Below, piece after piece: positions 10,577 through 20,484 of a stretch of DNA of 64,000 nt. The stretch's first letter is position 1; the number at the start of each line of letters is the position of its first letter. Source of the DNA: Hirundichthys speculiger (Eukaryota; Chordata; Actinopteri; Beloniformes; Exocoetidae). The notes below the pieces were generated by a model, which was not told the DNA's origin, made no database searches, and worked only from the letters and a program-made list of their open reading frames with translations. The position numbers and the translations under genes are program-made. The DNA lies in the NCBI GenBank assembly GCA_018398805.1, contig JAGFBZ010000258.1, forward strand, positions 1 through 64,000, written 5' to 3'.

Positions 10577-12205
10577 TGGCTTCCTCGCCTGACAGAATAT
10601 ATTGCCAATGAATCAAACCCAAGCAGCAAGTTTATAACAATAAATCTGAGTTGTACACAACTGCAGGTTTTTGGAATTAGCGTTGCAAAAGCAATGTGTA
10701 ATTAACTTACTGACAGACTGCCTGAGAAACATAGCAATATCAGTATCTGCCATGAGCAATAATGCTAATGGCAAGTTGCCATTACTGGTGATTAAGCGAG
10801 TTTAAAAGCGCCATAAAAAGCAGGAATGTAAAAGAGACAGTGCGCTTTTGAGGTTTACAGCACAAAACATCAGTCTAAGGCTCACAGATGCCTCCTCTGC
10901 AGGGAAGCTCTGAAGTCTGGCAGAGCCGAGGCCAATCAGTCACAATGTGCATATGCCAGCTGAGTATTTACAATTGCGGGCTTCATCTCCATGCCCATCA
11001 GGTCTTCCGTAGCCCTGATCACAGGATCCCTGCCATCGGGATGAGGCCCAGAGGCCATGCTTAAAGACCAAAATCCTTTACAGAACCCAGTAATTAGCCA
11101 ACACTGCTCTGCAGCTACGCTTCTCGCTTTGATCCGCAAACTGATCAATTGCCAGATCAGAGTGGCCTGATAAAAAGTACCTACCTCAGTGTGGGAGTTG
11201 TTTGTACGTGTAGAAATTTGGTGCTTGTTCACACTGTGAAGTTTGTGTTTGTCTAATATAAATTATAAATATGGAGGTTCTATCGTTAATTTCAACATAA
11301 ACTATAGAATGCAAATAGATTGAAAATGTCTCCTAATTAAAATATCCTTTCAAAAGTCACTAGCAAAACAGTTCAGTAACGCTCTTGTGTTCTCTTGTAA
11401 ATGCAGATAATAGCCATGTCCTGCAGGTATATCAGTCTTCCCAGGAGTTGCAGGCTCTCCATAAAGAAGGCCGCCATGCACTTTGCATGAAACTATAAAA
11501 CTATTAACTTTTAGAAAATGTTCTACTTTTTTTTTGCTCATATGTTAATCTTAAAATCAAATCTCGTAGGTTTTGATACGATGGCAATGTTTGTGTTGCA
11601 TCCATAATAAGAAAAACAGAAACATCTGAAGAATTCACATGATGATAGTTTGGCAGAATAAGACAAATGGAGTAGGTCTGAAGTCAAGATCTTTAGAAAA
11701 AAATAGAAAATTAAATAGATTACACATTAAAAATACCTTAGCTGGTGTCAGATCGAACATTTAAGAACCAAAGTATCAGTATCAGCTCAGTATGATGACT
11801 ATTAAAAGTTATACACTAGAAACCAGGAGCATTGTGCAGTAATTCCCACATTTAGCCGTCTTTGGATACAGTAGTTCTGGCCATGTGAGGTAGCTTTTAC
11901 AGAGTGGAAAAACTGCCAAAACATTAAATCATTAGCCCAAACAGTTCCAAACCTGTCTGCACTGAAGTGAATTTTTACATGCTGCCCAGGTCAAAGTTTT
12001 CATCCCTCCCTTGGATAATGTACAGTATGTCAGCTACAGTGTTTATTACTGCTTATTTTTATTCTTCTGTTGAACATTGAGTTTCAAAACAACTTCCTTT
12101 TAGGGATTATTGACGATCCTCTTAAGTGTGATAGTTAAGATCTGTTGTACTCATGCACTCATGCTTATGATGAAGCTGATTTTTCATCATGCTGTGATTT
12201 TTTTT
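10577..12205. other. No gene recognised
   Basis: No domain-bearing open frame, inverted repeat pair or tandem array was found here. The T run followed by a G run at about 12199-12219 is low-complexity DNA at the presumed edge of the next transposon. Confidence 0.4.
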
Positions 12206-12209
12206 TTTT

Positions 12210-13414
12210 GGGGGGGGGAGGTATATGTGCTATTAACAGGTGTTTGTAATACCAATGCATGTGAAGAAATAAAACTATAGATGTCCCTGAATTAAGTTGA
12301 AATTAAAATGAAATTTATTCAATACTTCATAACAGCCTTTGTTGGTAATGGCAGTTTCCTGTTTGCTCAGGTGTGATTTTGGTTCATTCTTCCACACAGT
12401 CTTCAAATCTTGAAGGTCTCTTCAAGAACTCAGATCAGTTATTTCCTTTTCAATTGGATTCAAGTCATATAATTGGCCGGGCCATTCTGGCAACATGATT
12501 TACTTTCTCTGAAACCAACTGACAGTTCCCTTGGTTGTGTTTGGGATCATTGTCTTACTGAAATGCCCACCCTGGTGTCATCTTCATCATCCAGGTGGAT
12601 GCCAGCAGATTTATTTTATCAAGAATGTGTCAGTAAATTTTTTATTCCTTCAATTATACGTAGTTTGCCAGTACTGTATGCTGGAAAAACAACACAAAGC
12701 CATGATGCCCCCCCTCCGAACTTCACTGTTGGTATGATGTTTTTGGGTGATGTGCAGCACCATTTGTGCTCCAAAGGGGGTTTGCATCATGTTCAGTTCT
12801 GGTCTCATCGGACCAGACTATATTCTCTGAGTATTTCACAGATTTGTCCAAATGTCGTGCAGCAAACTTTAAGCGGCCTCTAACATGCTTTTTCTTCAGC
12901 AATGGAGTCTTGCATGGAGAGCGTTCACACAGGCCATGGTAGTTGAGTGCATTACTTATATTTTCCTTTGAAACAGTTGCACCTGATAACTCCAGGTCTT
13001 TCTGAAGCTAGTGGAATCTGGCTCTTGGACAATTTGTCTGCCTTTTACTCCTCTGTCAGAAATCTTGTGAGAAGCACCTGCTCGTGGCTGGTTAATGGTG
13101 AAATGATGGTCTTTCCATTTCAGGATCACAGTCCTAACAGTTCTCACTGGAACGTTCAGAAGTTGTGAAATCCTCCTGTAGCCAATCTCACCAGTACGTT
13201 TCACAACAAGAAAGGTGCCATGGCCTTGTGAGAAGTCTTTGGCTTTACCCATCTTGAGATATTTCTCGTTTGACTTCTTGGTAATGAAACCTTTTTAGTG
13301 GCCATCAGCTGGGATTTAATTGCACTGACAAGGGGCAAGATTGCCTTCTAATTACTGATTGATTTCAGTTGGTGTCTTGGCTTTCCATGCCTTTTTTGCA
13401 CCACCCTTTCTTTA
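12210..13414 (-). mobile_element. Tc1-like DNA transposon, decayed
   Basis: A minus-strand transposase remnant defines this element; its upstream end near 13414 and downstream end near 12210 are estimated from the usual size of the family and the start of an unrelated LINE tail at 13415. I could not find a convincing pair of terminal inverted repeats, so the ends are soft. It is a different family from the elements at 9308 and 13726, judging by its transposase. Confidence 0.65.
12480..13252 (-). pseudogene. Tc1-like transposase remnant
   Basis: The clearest piece is the minus-strand frame from the ATG at 13252 to 12956. It begins MGKAKDFSQGHG and contains a paired-type helix-turn-helix region (YRRISQLLNVPVRTVRTVI) followed by a basic linker (NQPRAGASHKISDRG), the N-terminal DNA-binding half of Tc1 transposases. 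Downstream, the minus strand still gives recognisable fragments of the catalytic half in several frames with stops. The plus-strand open frames at 12473-12883 and 12531-12737 are reverse shadows of this remnant. The copy is inactive. Confidence 0.75.
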
Positions 13415-13720
13415 GAATAGAATAGAATAGAATAGAAAAAACTTTATTGTCTGCCCCGAATGGTGGCAGAAATTTTTCTTTGACAAGGCTCCAACAATAA
13501 AAAATAATACACACATATCACACATACTTCAATCTGTTCAGGGTGGTTATTGCAATGGGAATAAAGGATTTTTTTGTAGATATTTTCTTCTTTATGCATT
13601 TGGCACTTTTTCCGTGTCATTGCGCATGACTTATTTTATGGATATCTATGATTTGATTCCTCTGCATGTGTGGATTGCAATAGATTGGTACCAATGTCTG
13701 ATGAAATCTAGAGAGATGAT
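13415..13720 (-). mobile_element. Antisense LINE 3' end with AATAG tail
   Basis: Read on the minus strand, the sequence ends gacaataaagttttttctat followed by repeats of attct, the short-period tail typical of L2/CR1-type LINEs. The unit begins with the tandem agaatagaatag at 13415-13437 and extends through about 280 bp of 3' untranslated-like DNA up to the TA target of the adjacent Tc1 element. It is strongly 5'-truncated, so family assignment is uncertain. Confidence 0.55.
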
Positions 13721-13725
13721 ATATA

Positions 13726-15303
13726 CAGTGCCTTGCGAAAGTATTCCGACCCCTTGAACTTTTTAACCTTTTGCCACATTTCAGGCTTCAAACATAAAGA
13801 TATAAAATTTTGATTTTTTTTTTCATCAAGAATCAACAACAAGTGGGACACAATTGTGAAGTGGAACAAAATTTATTGAATATTTAAAAATTTTTTAACA
13901 AAATAAAAAACTGAAAAGTGGGGCGTGCAATATTATTCGCACCCCTTGCATTAATACTTTGTAGCGCCACCTTTTGCTGCAATTACAGCTGCAGGTCTCT
14001 TGGGGTTTGTTCTCTATCAGTTTAACTCATCCAGAGACTAAATTCTTGCCAATTCTTCCTGTAAAACAGCTGGAGCTCAGTGAGGTTGGATGGAGAGCAT
14101 TTGTGAACAGCAGTCTTCAGCTATTTCCACAGATTCTGGACTGGATTCAGGTCTGGACTTTGACTTGGCCGTTCTAACACCTGGATACGTTTATTTGTGA
14201 ACCGTTCCATTGTAGATTTGTCTTCATGTTTTGGATCATTGTCCTGTTGGAAGATAAATCTCTGTCCCAGTTTCAGGTCTTTTACAGACTCCAACAGGTT
14301 TTCTTCCAGAATGGTCCTGTATTTGGCTCCATCCATCTTCCCATCAATTTTAACCATCTTCCCTGTCCCTGCTGAAGAAAAGCAGGCCCAGACCATGATG
14401 CTGCCACCACCATGTTTGACAGGCATGGTGGTGGCTTTTATACTAAACATATTGTTTTGCATTGTGGCCAAAAAGTTTGATTTTGGTTTCATCTGACCAG
14501 AGCACCTTCTTCCACATGTTTGGTGTGTCTCCAGGTGGCTTGTGGCAAACTTTAAACGAGACTTTTTTATGGATATCTTTGAGAAATGGCTTCCTTCTTG
14601 CCACTCTTCCATAAAGGTCAGATTTGTCCAGTGTAGACTGATTGTTGTCCTCTGGACAGACTGTCCCACCTCAGCTGTAGATCAGTTCATCCAGAGTGAT
14701 CATGAGCCTCTTGGCTGCATCTCTGATCAGTCTTCTCCTTGTTCCAGATGAAAGTTTAGAGAGACGACCGGGTCTTGGTAGATTTGCAGCGGTCTGATAC
14801 TCCTTCCATTTCAATATGATAACAGTGCTTCTTGAGATGTTTAAAGCTTGGGAAATCTTTTTGTATCCAGATCCAGCTTTAAACTTCACAACAGTATCTG
14901 GGACCTGCCTGGTGTGTTCCTTGGTCTTCATGATGCTCTCTGAGCTTTAAACAGAACCCTGAAACGATCACAGAGCAGGTACATTTATACGGAGACTTGA
15001 TTACACACAGGTGGATTCTATTGATCATCATCAGTCATTCAGGACAACATTTGATCATTCAGAGATCCTCACTGAACTTCTGGAGTCAGTTTGCTGCTCT
15101 GAAAGTAAATGGGCCGAATAATATTGCACGTCCCACATGTCAAAGAAACATGTCCAATAAATTTCGTTCCACTTCATGATTGTGTCCCTCTTGTTGTTGA
15201 GTCTTCACAAAAAAATTACAATTTTATATCTTTATGTTTGAAGCCTGAAATATGGCAAAAGGTTGAAAAGTTCAACGGGGGTGAATACTTTCGCAAGGCA
15301 CTC
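13726..15303 (-). mobile_element. Tc1-like DNA transposon with long inverted ends
   Basis: The left tip reads cagtgccttgcgaaagtatt; the right tip is the inverted copy (tactttcgcaaggcactc). TA dinucleotides flank both (13724-13725 and 15304-15305). Homology between the ends extends inward well beyond 50 bp, including a second inverted motif around 13921-13955 and 15108-15132, the IR/DR arrangement of many fish Tc1 elements. At 1,578 bp it is a full-length but inactivated copy. Confidence 0.92.
14121..14931 (-). pseudogene. Tc1-like transposase, inactivated
   Basis: Minus-strand reading starts at the ATG at 14931. The first frame (to 14671) encodes the helix-turn-helix region (GYKKISQALNISRSTV) and the linker NLPRPGRLSKLSSGTRRR, then hits a stop. 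The catalytic part continues at 14669-14121. The first Asp (KKVLWSDETKIKLFG) is encoded near 14505 but in another frame than the rest; the second Asp is in FIFQQDNDPKHEDK. At the position of the third acidic residue the sequence reads SPDLNPVQNLWK then stop: Gln replaces the catalytic Glu at the expected DD34E spacing, and a nonsense codon follows two residues after the conserved W. So the copy carries frameshift, active-site loss and truncation together. Confidence 0.9.
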
Positions 15304-15376
15304 TATCATATAATATATAGAAATATAATTACTTGGAAAAATGATGACATGCTCAATGATTTTTTTTCCTGCCTGC

Positions 15377-15419
<43 letters not shown>
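15377..15419. repeat. (AT)n microsatellite
   Basis: A 43-bp run of alternating TA, interrupted once by a C, lies just beyond the Tc1 element. Confidence 0.95.
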
Positions 15420-15422
<3 letters not shown>

Positions 15423-15814
15423 TCATATTACAGTAAACCCGTCCTGTCGGTTAATACTGAAGCTTTATAGTATTGTTGCTAAAAACTGACTTCACCAGCC
15501 TCAGAAAACCTTGTAGTTTGAGCAGTAATGTGCTGTTTCCAACTGTCACACCTCGGTCTCCAGTCGTGCTCGCAGCACTTCCTCAGACTCCAGAGAGCTG
15601 ACAGGCGTTTGATGCAGATATGTGTTTATTTAAGCTCTTGGATGGAGTCAACAGTTTCCTAATGCTGGCCTCCTGATCTGTTGTCTGAGCAAACACAAAC
15701 TGTCGACTCTGTCAGGGGAGATAAGACGAACAGACAGAACGCCGAGCACTCCCCATGATTGACTGACATTTTAGCGAGAGTACAGTATGTTCTTGTGTAT
15801 CTTCTTCATCTTGT

Positions 15815-16340
15815 CACATCTTGCCTTCCTTCAGTTTCCCCTCCTCCCTTTTCATCTCTTTATTTTCTTCTCTTGCCTTTCTTTTTTCCAAGTGTTTCTC
15901 TTCATTCTCCTGCCATTTTCTTTTCAATTTTCTCTCCTTTTCTTCTTCCCTCCACCTCTCATCCTGCCCCCTCTCGTCTTGTGTCATCACCTGCTTCTGT
16001 TCTCTTTCTTCCTTCCTTTCTCTTCCTTTTCATGTCATTTTAATTTTTTTACTCTTATCACCTCCTGCAATCTTTTCTCAAACTGTTTTTTTTCTCTTCT
16101 TACCATCTGTCCTTCTTTTCTCATCCTTTCCTTTTCATTTGCATCTTCACGCCTTTTCCATCTCCTTTTTCATTCACCTTACCTCTTTTCCTTCCTTTTC
16201 TGTCCATCACACGACTTCCATTTTTCTTGCACATCTCTAAATATATATATTTACCTTTTCCTTTTTCATTATCTGCTTATTCTTTTGGCTCTCTCTCTCT
16301 TTCCTGAGTGCATTTTATTTCTTCTCCCTGCTTCACTAAT
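15815..16340. repeat. Polypyrimidine (C/T-rich) tract
   Basis: For about 525 bp the plus strand is overwhelmingly C and T, with runs such as ttcctt and ctcctt and almost no G. The long open frames across it (15759-16043, 15787-16530 and 15821-16240) encode strings of S, F, L and P and result from the absence of purines, not from coding selection. Such tracts can adopt triplex structures and are variable in length. Confidence 0.85.
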
Positions 16341-16740
16341 TGTCATTGAGAGTCATGTTGACGTTGAGGCGTTTATGAAAGCCCCGTTAGGGGACGAGAC
16401 GAGAGCTTCCACGACCTCCACAGCTGCAGAAAAAGTTGTCCTCCCCTCCTCCTGGCATCATTTTTCATCAAGATTTCCTGTTCCGACTCCGCGCGCCGCA
16501 GCATCCTCATGTGGTCTACGACCATGCTGAGGTCAGAGCCGGACACTGACCCTTTACCTCATTAAAAAAAAAAAAAAAGTTGCAAGGGAGAAGTAAGTGA
16601 CAGAAAAGTCGCAGGCATTCTGGGAGCGCTTGTTATGTCCGAGTACAACATGACTGATTGGTGTTTAGGGCTGAGGAGGTGGCAAAGGGCAGCAACAAAC
16701 TCCAGCATATCCTGACATAATTGGCATCAAAATCGACATG

Positions 16741-16744
<4 letters not shown>
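16341..16744. other. No recognised feature
   Basis: Mixed composition, with an A run at 16563-16578. No domain-bearing frame was seen. Confidence 0.4.

Positions 16745-16772
<28 letters not shown>
16745..16772. repeat. (TG)14 microsatellite
   Basis: Fourteen uninterrupted TG units. Confidence 0.97.
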
Positions 16773-16773
<1 letters not shown>

Positions 16774-17249
16774 CTGGCGTTTCTGTTCATGACCAAAATT
16801 GATTTAATTTGGCTTAATTCAGAAGACGACACTAGAAGCAGAATCTCTCATTTTGATGCAAATTGTGGCGCATTGCTTAAAAAGTACAGCTTGCTTCACT
16901 TGAAAATATGGCGCCTTGTTGCAAGGTGGAAACTAATTGCTCGTTCATGGCAGCTCTCCACCTGATTCAGCTCTGCATGCCCGCTAATTTCAGCCCGTCG
17001 TCGCCGTTCAGGCGCTGGTCCTCGTCACTCTCCGCCTCCCAGTTTCTTTATATCCGCTTTATTTTCCAGAGTGTGGCGTCATTACATTTTCTTCGCACTC
17101 CATTTGTCAAACAAATCATAGAGAATAGTTGCTTCACCCACTTTCTGTCACGTGCCGCACGCTGAGTCCCCGGATAGACTAATCATGGCTCACTCGTTGC
17201 AGCTTGATGAGGTGCGCGCTCCACGTGTGGGTGGATGCACGTGCGCACG

Positions 17250-17290
17250 CACACACACACGCTGGGAGAGAGTGTGTATGTGTGTGTGTG
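17250..17290. repeat. CA then TG dinucleotide runs
   Basis: A short CA run (17250-17260) and a TG run (17272-17290) lie on the same strand about 12 bp apart and are complementary, so they could pair as a small hairpin. Confidence 0.85.
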
Positions 17291-19185
17291 TTTCCCCCCG
17301 CTTGGACAAATGTGCGTGCAGTTTCTTGGCACTTAATTGACAGGAAGCGGAACAGTTGTTGGAGTAGACTTTTTTTTTTCTTTTTTTTGATGTGGATGTC
17401 TAACAGTAGATTAGACGCTCCTGCCTATTCAGCACGGAGCTGTCATTCGCTCATAGTCAGCACCCCTGTGTCTTTCTTCCTATATTCTGAAACATTTTTT
17501 TTTCCTCTCTTTACAATGCGCTCTAGCATTCATCCGCTGGCATACCTGTTTCTGCTAATGAACGGTGTTTAGACGAAAGGAGAACTTTCTTCTTCTTGCA
17601 TTCCTACCCAGCTCTGTTTTGGGAGAAATCCAGTGAGCTCTTACAACCCCGGCTCACCTGCCACCGATATTCTCGATTTTAATGATCCACTCTGGGACTG
17701 AGGCTTCTCAAAGCGCTAAAAAACATCCCGTGACACTGCAGGGGCTCCTGGGCCTGTCCCCATCTGATCGTACCCCAGCTCGAGTGTGTCATCCGAGACT
17801 TAGTGGTATCACATGAGCCACATCAACTCCTGTACTCGTGGCATTAGATTAACAATCGCAGAGGGAAGCTGTCTCAGTGAGGGTGGAAAATGGGGGGGAC
17901 AAATGAAGAGAAACAGGTTCTTGGAAAAAGCCTCTCCTTGCATTGTTTGGTGACAGCTGGAACAAAAATGCTGCTGTGAGATTAACTGAAAGCAATTAAA
18001 ACTTGCCGAGGGAGCTCTATACTGTTCGAATGGCTGGAAATGTCTCGTTATCCCGCATGGTAAGGCTTTTAAATAATAGCAGATATAACCAAGGGGACTT
18101 GGTTTAAAAAAAAAAAAAAAATCAAAAAAGTATGGTTTGTATGGGATGCTTCACAATGACGACTTTCTATGTGAAAGCTAAAGGCGCTGGAAGCTAACAG
18201 TGCGCCTTATTAATTGGCTACTGGCCGCAGATATGAGGGTCTAGTGATATTAGACAAGTAATTTGTCATCCTGCAATAGAGCCGGCTGATGGACTTTTGA
18301 GTGAGTGGTAATGTGTGAGAGAACAGACTGTTTTCCCCTTGAGGACCATTTTCAATGGATTTGAGTTTCTTATTTGTGTGTGTGTGTGTGTGTGCTCACA
18401 GACGGGACCAAGTGAATGTGTGAGGCGCTGTGTGTTGTGTAGGTGGAACCTTCTGGAGTGTTGGAGGAAAACCCAAAGGAGGCGATAATATGACGGGGCT
18501 GTAGCAACAGGCAACTGCGCCTCCCAGGGCTTATTCATCCTCACAAATGATTTCTGTTAAATCTCCTCTCCGTCTCGGCATGATATTTTTATTTCGCCTC
18601 TTCTTTTCTTCCCGTGCGTCTATGGCTTACCTTTTACGCGTCAATTTTTTTTCATTGACCCTCTTCCATCAGCCTTTGTTTCCTCTTTTCGTTCTCATTC
18701 GATCCATTTCATTCCATGCCTCCCCTCTCCATAGACTAATTCCTTCCTTTCTTCTTCCATCCATGTTTCTTTCCATCCGACCTTCCTGTGTAATAACTGA
18801 AGTACTTATTTAGCACGGCAGACTAGTCAGGTTTTAAAGAAGATGAGCAAAATTGAGTTGCAAAATCCATAAAGGCTTCTTGAATTTTACAAAAATACAA
18901 GGACGCTGTATATAGAACAAACAAAACAAATGTTGTTCATAACAGGAGAAGAAAACATCTAACAAGAATCACCTGACCGTTTTCCTCACATGATCACATG
19001 AATATTTACCTGATTTTGCCTGCAGACATCAAACGTGACTACTGGCTGCTGACATGAAAGGATAGTGACACATTCAGTTGAAAAGGACTCAAAGACTTCT
19101 CTCTATTTTCATCTTCTCTATATCCAGGGTAGCAGGTTTTCTATTTGTCATCTTTGTCCAAGTTCTGAAATACTGATATTGTCTA
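17291..19185. other. No gene recognised; includes TG repeat
   Basis: Apparently single-copy DNA with a (TG)10 run at 18375-18394, an A run at 18106-18121 and a pyrimidine-rich part at about 18590-18790. I found no coding or transposon signature. Confidence 0.4.
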
Positions 19186-19189
19186 CATA

Positions 19190-19430
19190 TAGTTCAATTC
19201 AATTCACTTCAATTCCATTTTATTTATATAGCGTCTATTATAATGCCACTTGTCTCCAGATGCTTTACAGAGACCCAGAACATGACCCTGGAGCAAATAT
19301 CATTAACTAAAATTATAATATTAAATCCTAATCAAAGACATTGGTAAGTGAAAAAAAAGGTTGTAAATTTTATATATGTAGCTTCACCTGAATGCCATCT
19401 GAAAGCACTTTACAGAGAAAGCAAATAATG
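19190..19430 (-). repeat. Teleost dispersed repeat tail (LINE/SINE-type), antisense
   Basis: The part at 19192-19310 opens with ttcaattcaattcac, then tttatttatatagcg and a degenerate agatgctttacagag. This is the inverted 3' end of a repeat very common in fish genomes, where the sense strand ends in gcgctatataaataaa-like sequence and an AATTG tail. A second, weaker piece with gaaagcactttacagaga follows at about 19380-19425. I cannot tell whether the parent is a LINE 3' end or a SINE using that end. Confidence 0.6.
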
Positions 19431-19564
19431 AAATGTCAAATTAAATGCAGTCCAACAGTGGCAACCTGAATACAGTGGCACATGACGTGAAAAAGGGAAG
19501 AACTCACAGTCGTCCGAGGCTTCGCAGACACGCGCCCCTCTCTGCTATCGCTTCTTCTCGGGTA

Positions 19565-19777
19565 TTATCTTCCTATATCTTCCTCGCTAAATTGACGGCA
19601 GCAATTGGAATTTCCTGTGAGGTTCAGCGCATCAACATTTTTCCTCATTTCGTCCTCATCCTTAGTCCCTTCCGGATCAGCAGGAGTCGACATGATCGCT
19701 TTCAAAACCGGAAGTTTACGTATCCCACAAAAGCTCCAAATGCAGCAGTAATGACCGGTTTTGGCTGGTGCTGCCAC
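19565..19777 (-). other. Small open frame of unknown nature
   Basis: A 70-codon minus-strand frame with a possible internal start at 19693, from which the product is acidic and polar (MSTPADPEGTKDEDEMRK...). The surrounding 200 bp is richer in CpG than its neighbours and contains an ETS-type ccggaag motif at 19709-19715. It could be a first exon of a host gene or a transposon exon, or chance. I recognise no domain, and there is no clear splice donor at its end. Confidence 0.2.
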
Positions 19778-19797
19778 CTAGAGGATACCATCTTTGA

Positions 19798-20476
19798 CAG
19801 GGGCGAAAATCCCATTTCATTTGGGGGGGGACAATAAATAGTAAAATTTCAGAGAGTAATTCCTGGGGGGGACATGAAAAAAAATGCTCTCTCCCTCTCT
19901 CTCTCCTGCTCCTTTGGAACTTGCCTTGCAGGGTTGAGCCCACAGCCTGTTGAATGTTAGAAAAAGTAATAATAGTAGTTGTAGCATTGTTGTGTATCCG
20001 TGCATATTCTACCTGTATACAGGTTTTTCAATGTTCAAACTGAAAAATCAACAATGGTATTAGGTGGTATTATTATATTGTAGTGTTGTATTTTTGACAA
20101 ACAAAATACGACAACATATTACAACTACGCCATTAAATATGGCAACTGAAAAATGCAAAAATAAAATACAATTAAAAATCCCTTCCACGTTTAAATGACA
20201 CACACGCTGACACACGGAGCTGCAGGTAGCCCCGACCGTTAGAAACAGCATGTGGACTAAACCACTTTGAGAATTAGGGGGGTCGCAATGTTTCAACAAT
20301 TTAAAAAAAAAATGCTTTTACGTTTATAATTTGCAGCACTTATGTTGTACTTTTATTGAACATGACTATATTATTATTCAATTGTTTTTGTGTGCTTACA
20401 ACGATTTTTTGGGGGGGACAACTTTGTGGAAGGGGGGGACACGTCCCCTGTGTCCCCCCCGGGATTTCCGCCTATG
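19798..20476. mobile_element. Non-autonomous hAT element with perfect 8-bp target duplication
   Basis: The element of 679 bp begins caggggcgaaaatccc and ends gggatttccgcctatg; the two ends are inverted copies with 13 of 16 bases matching. It is bracketed by identical 8-bp direct repeats atctttga at 19790-19797 and 20477-20484, the hallmark of hAT transposition. No transposase motif is visible inside, so it would have been moved in trans. G-runs (ggggggg) occur just inside both ends. Confidence 0.88.
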
Positions 20477-20484
20477 ATCTTTGA

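Noticed and set aside
12473..12883. 136-codon plus-strand frame
   Set aside because: It is the reverse shadow of the minus-strand Tc1 transposase remnant.
15759..16530. Long plus-strand frames rich in S, F, L and P
   Set aside because: They lie in a purine-free tract where stop codons are rare; three frames overlap and no domain is present.
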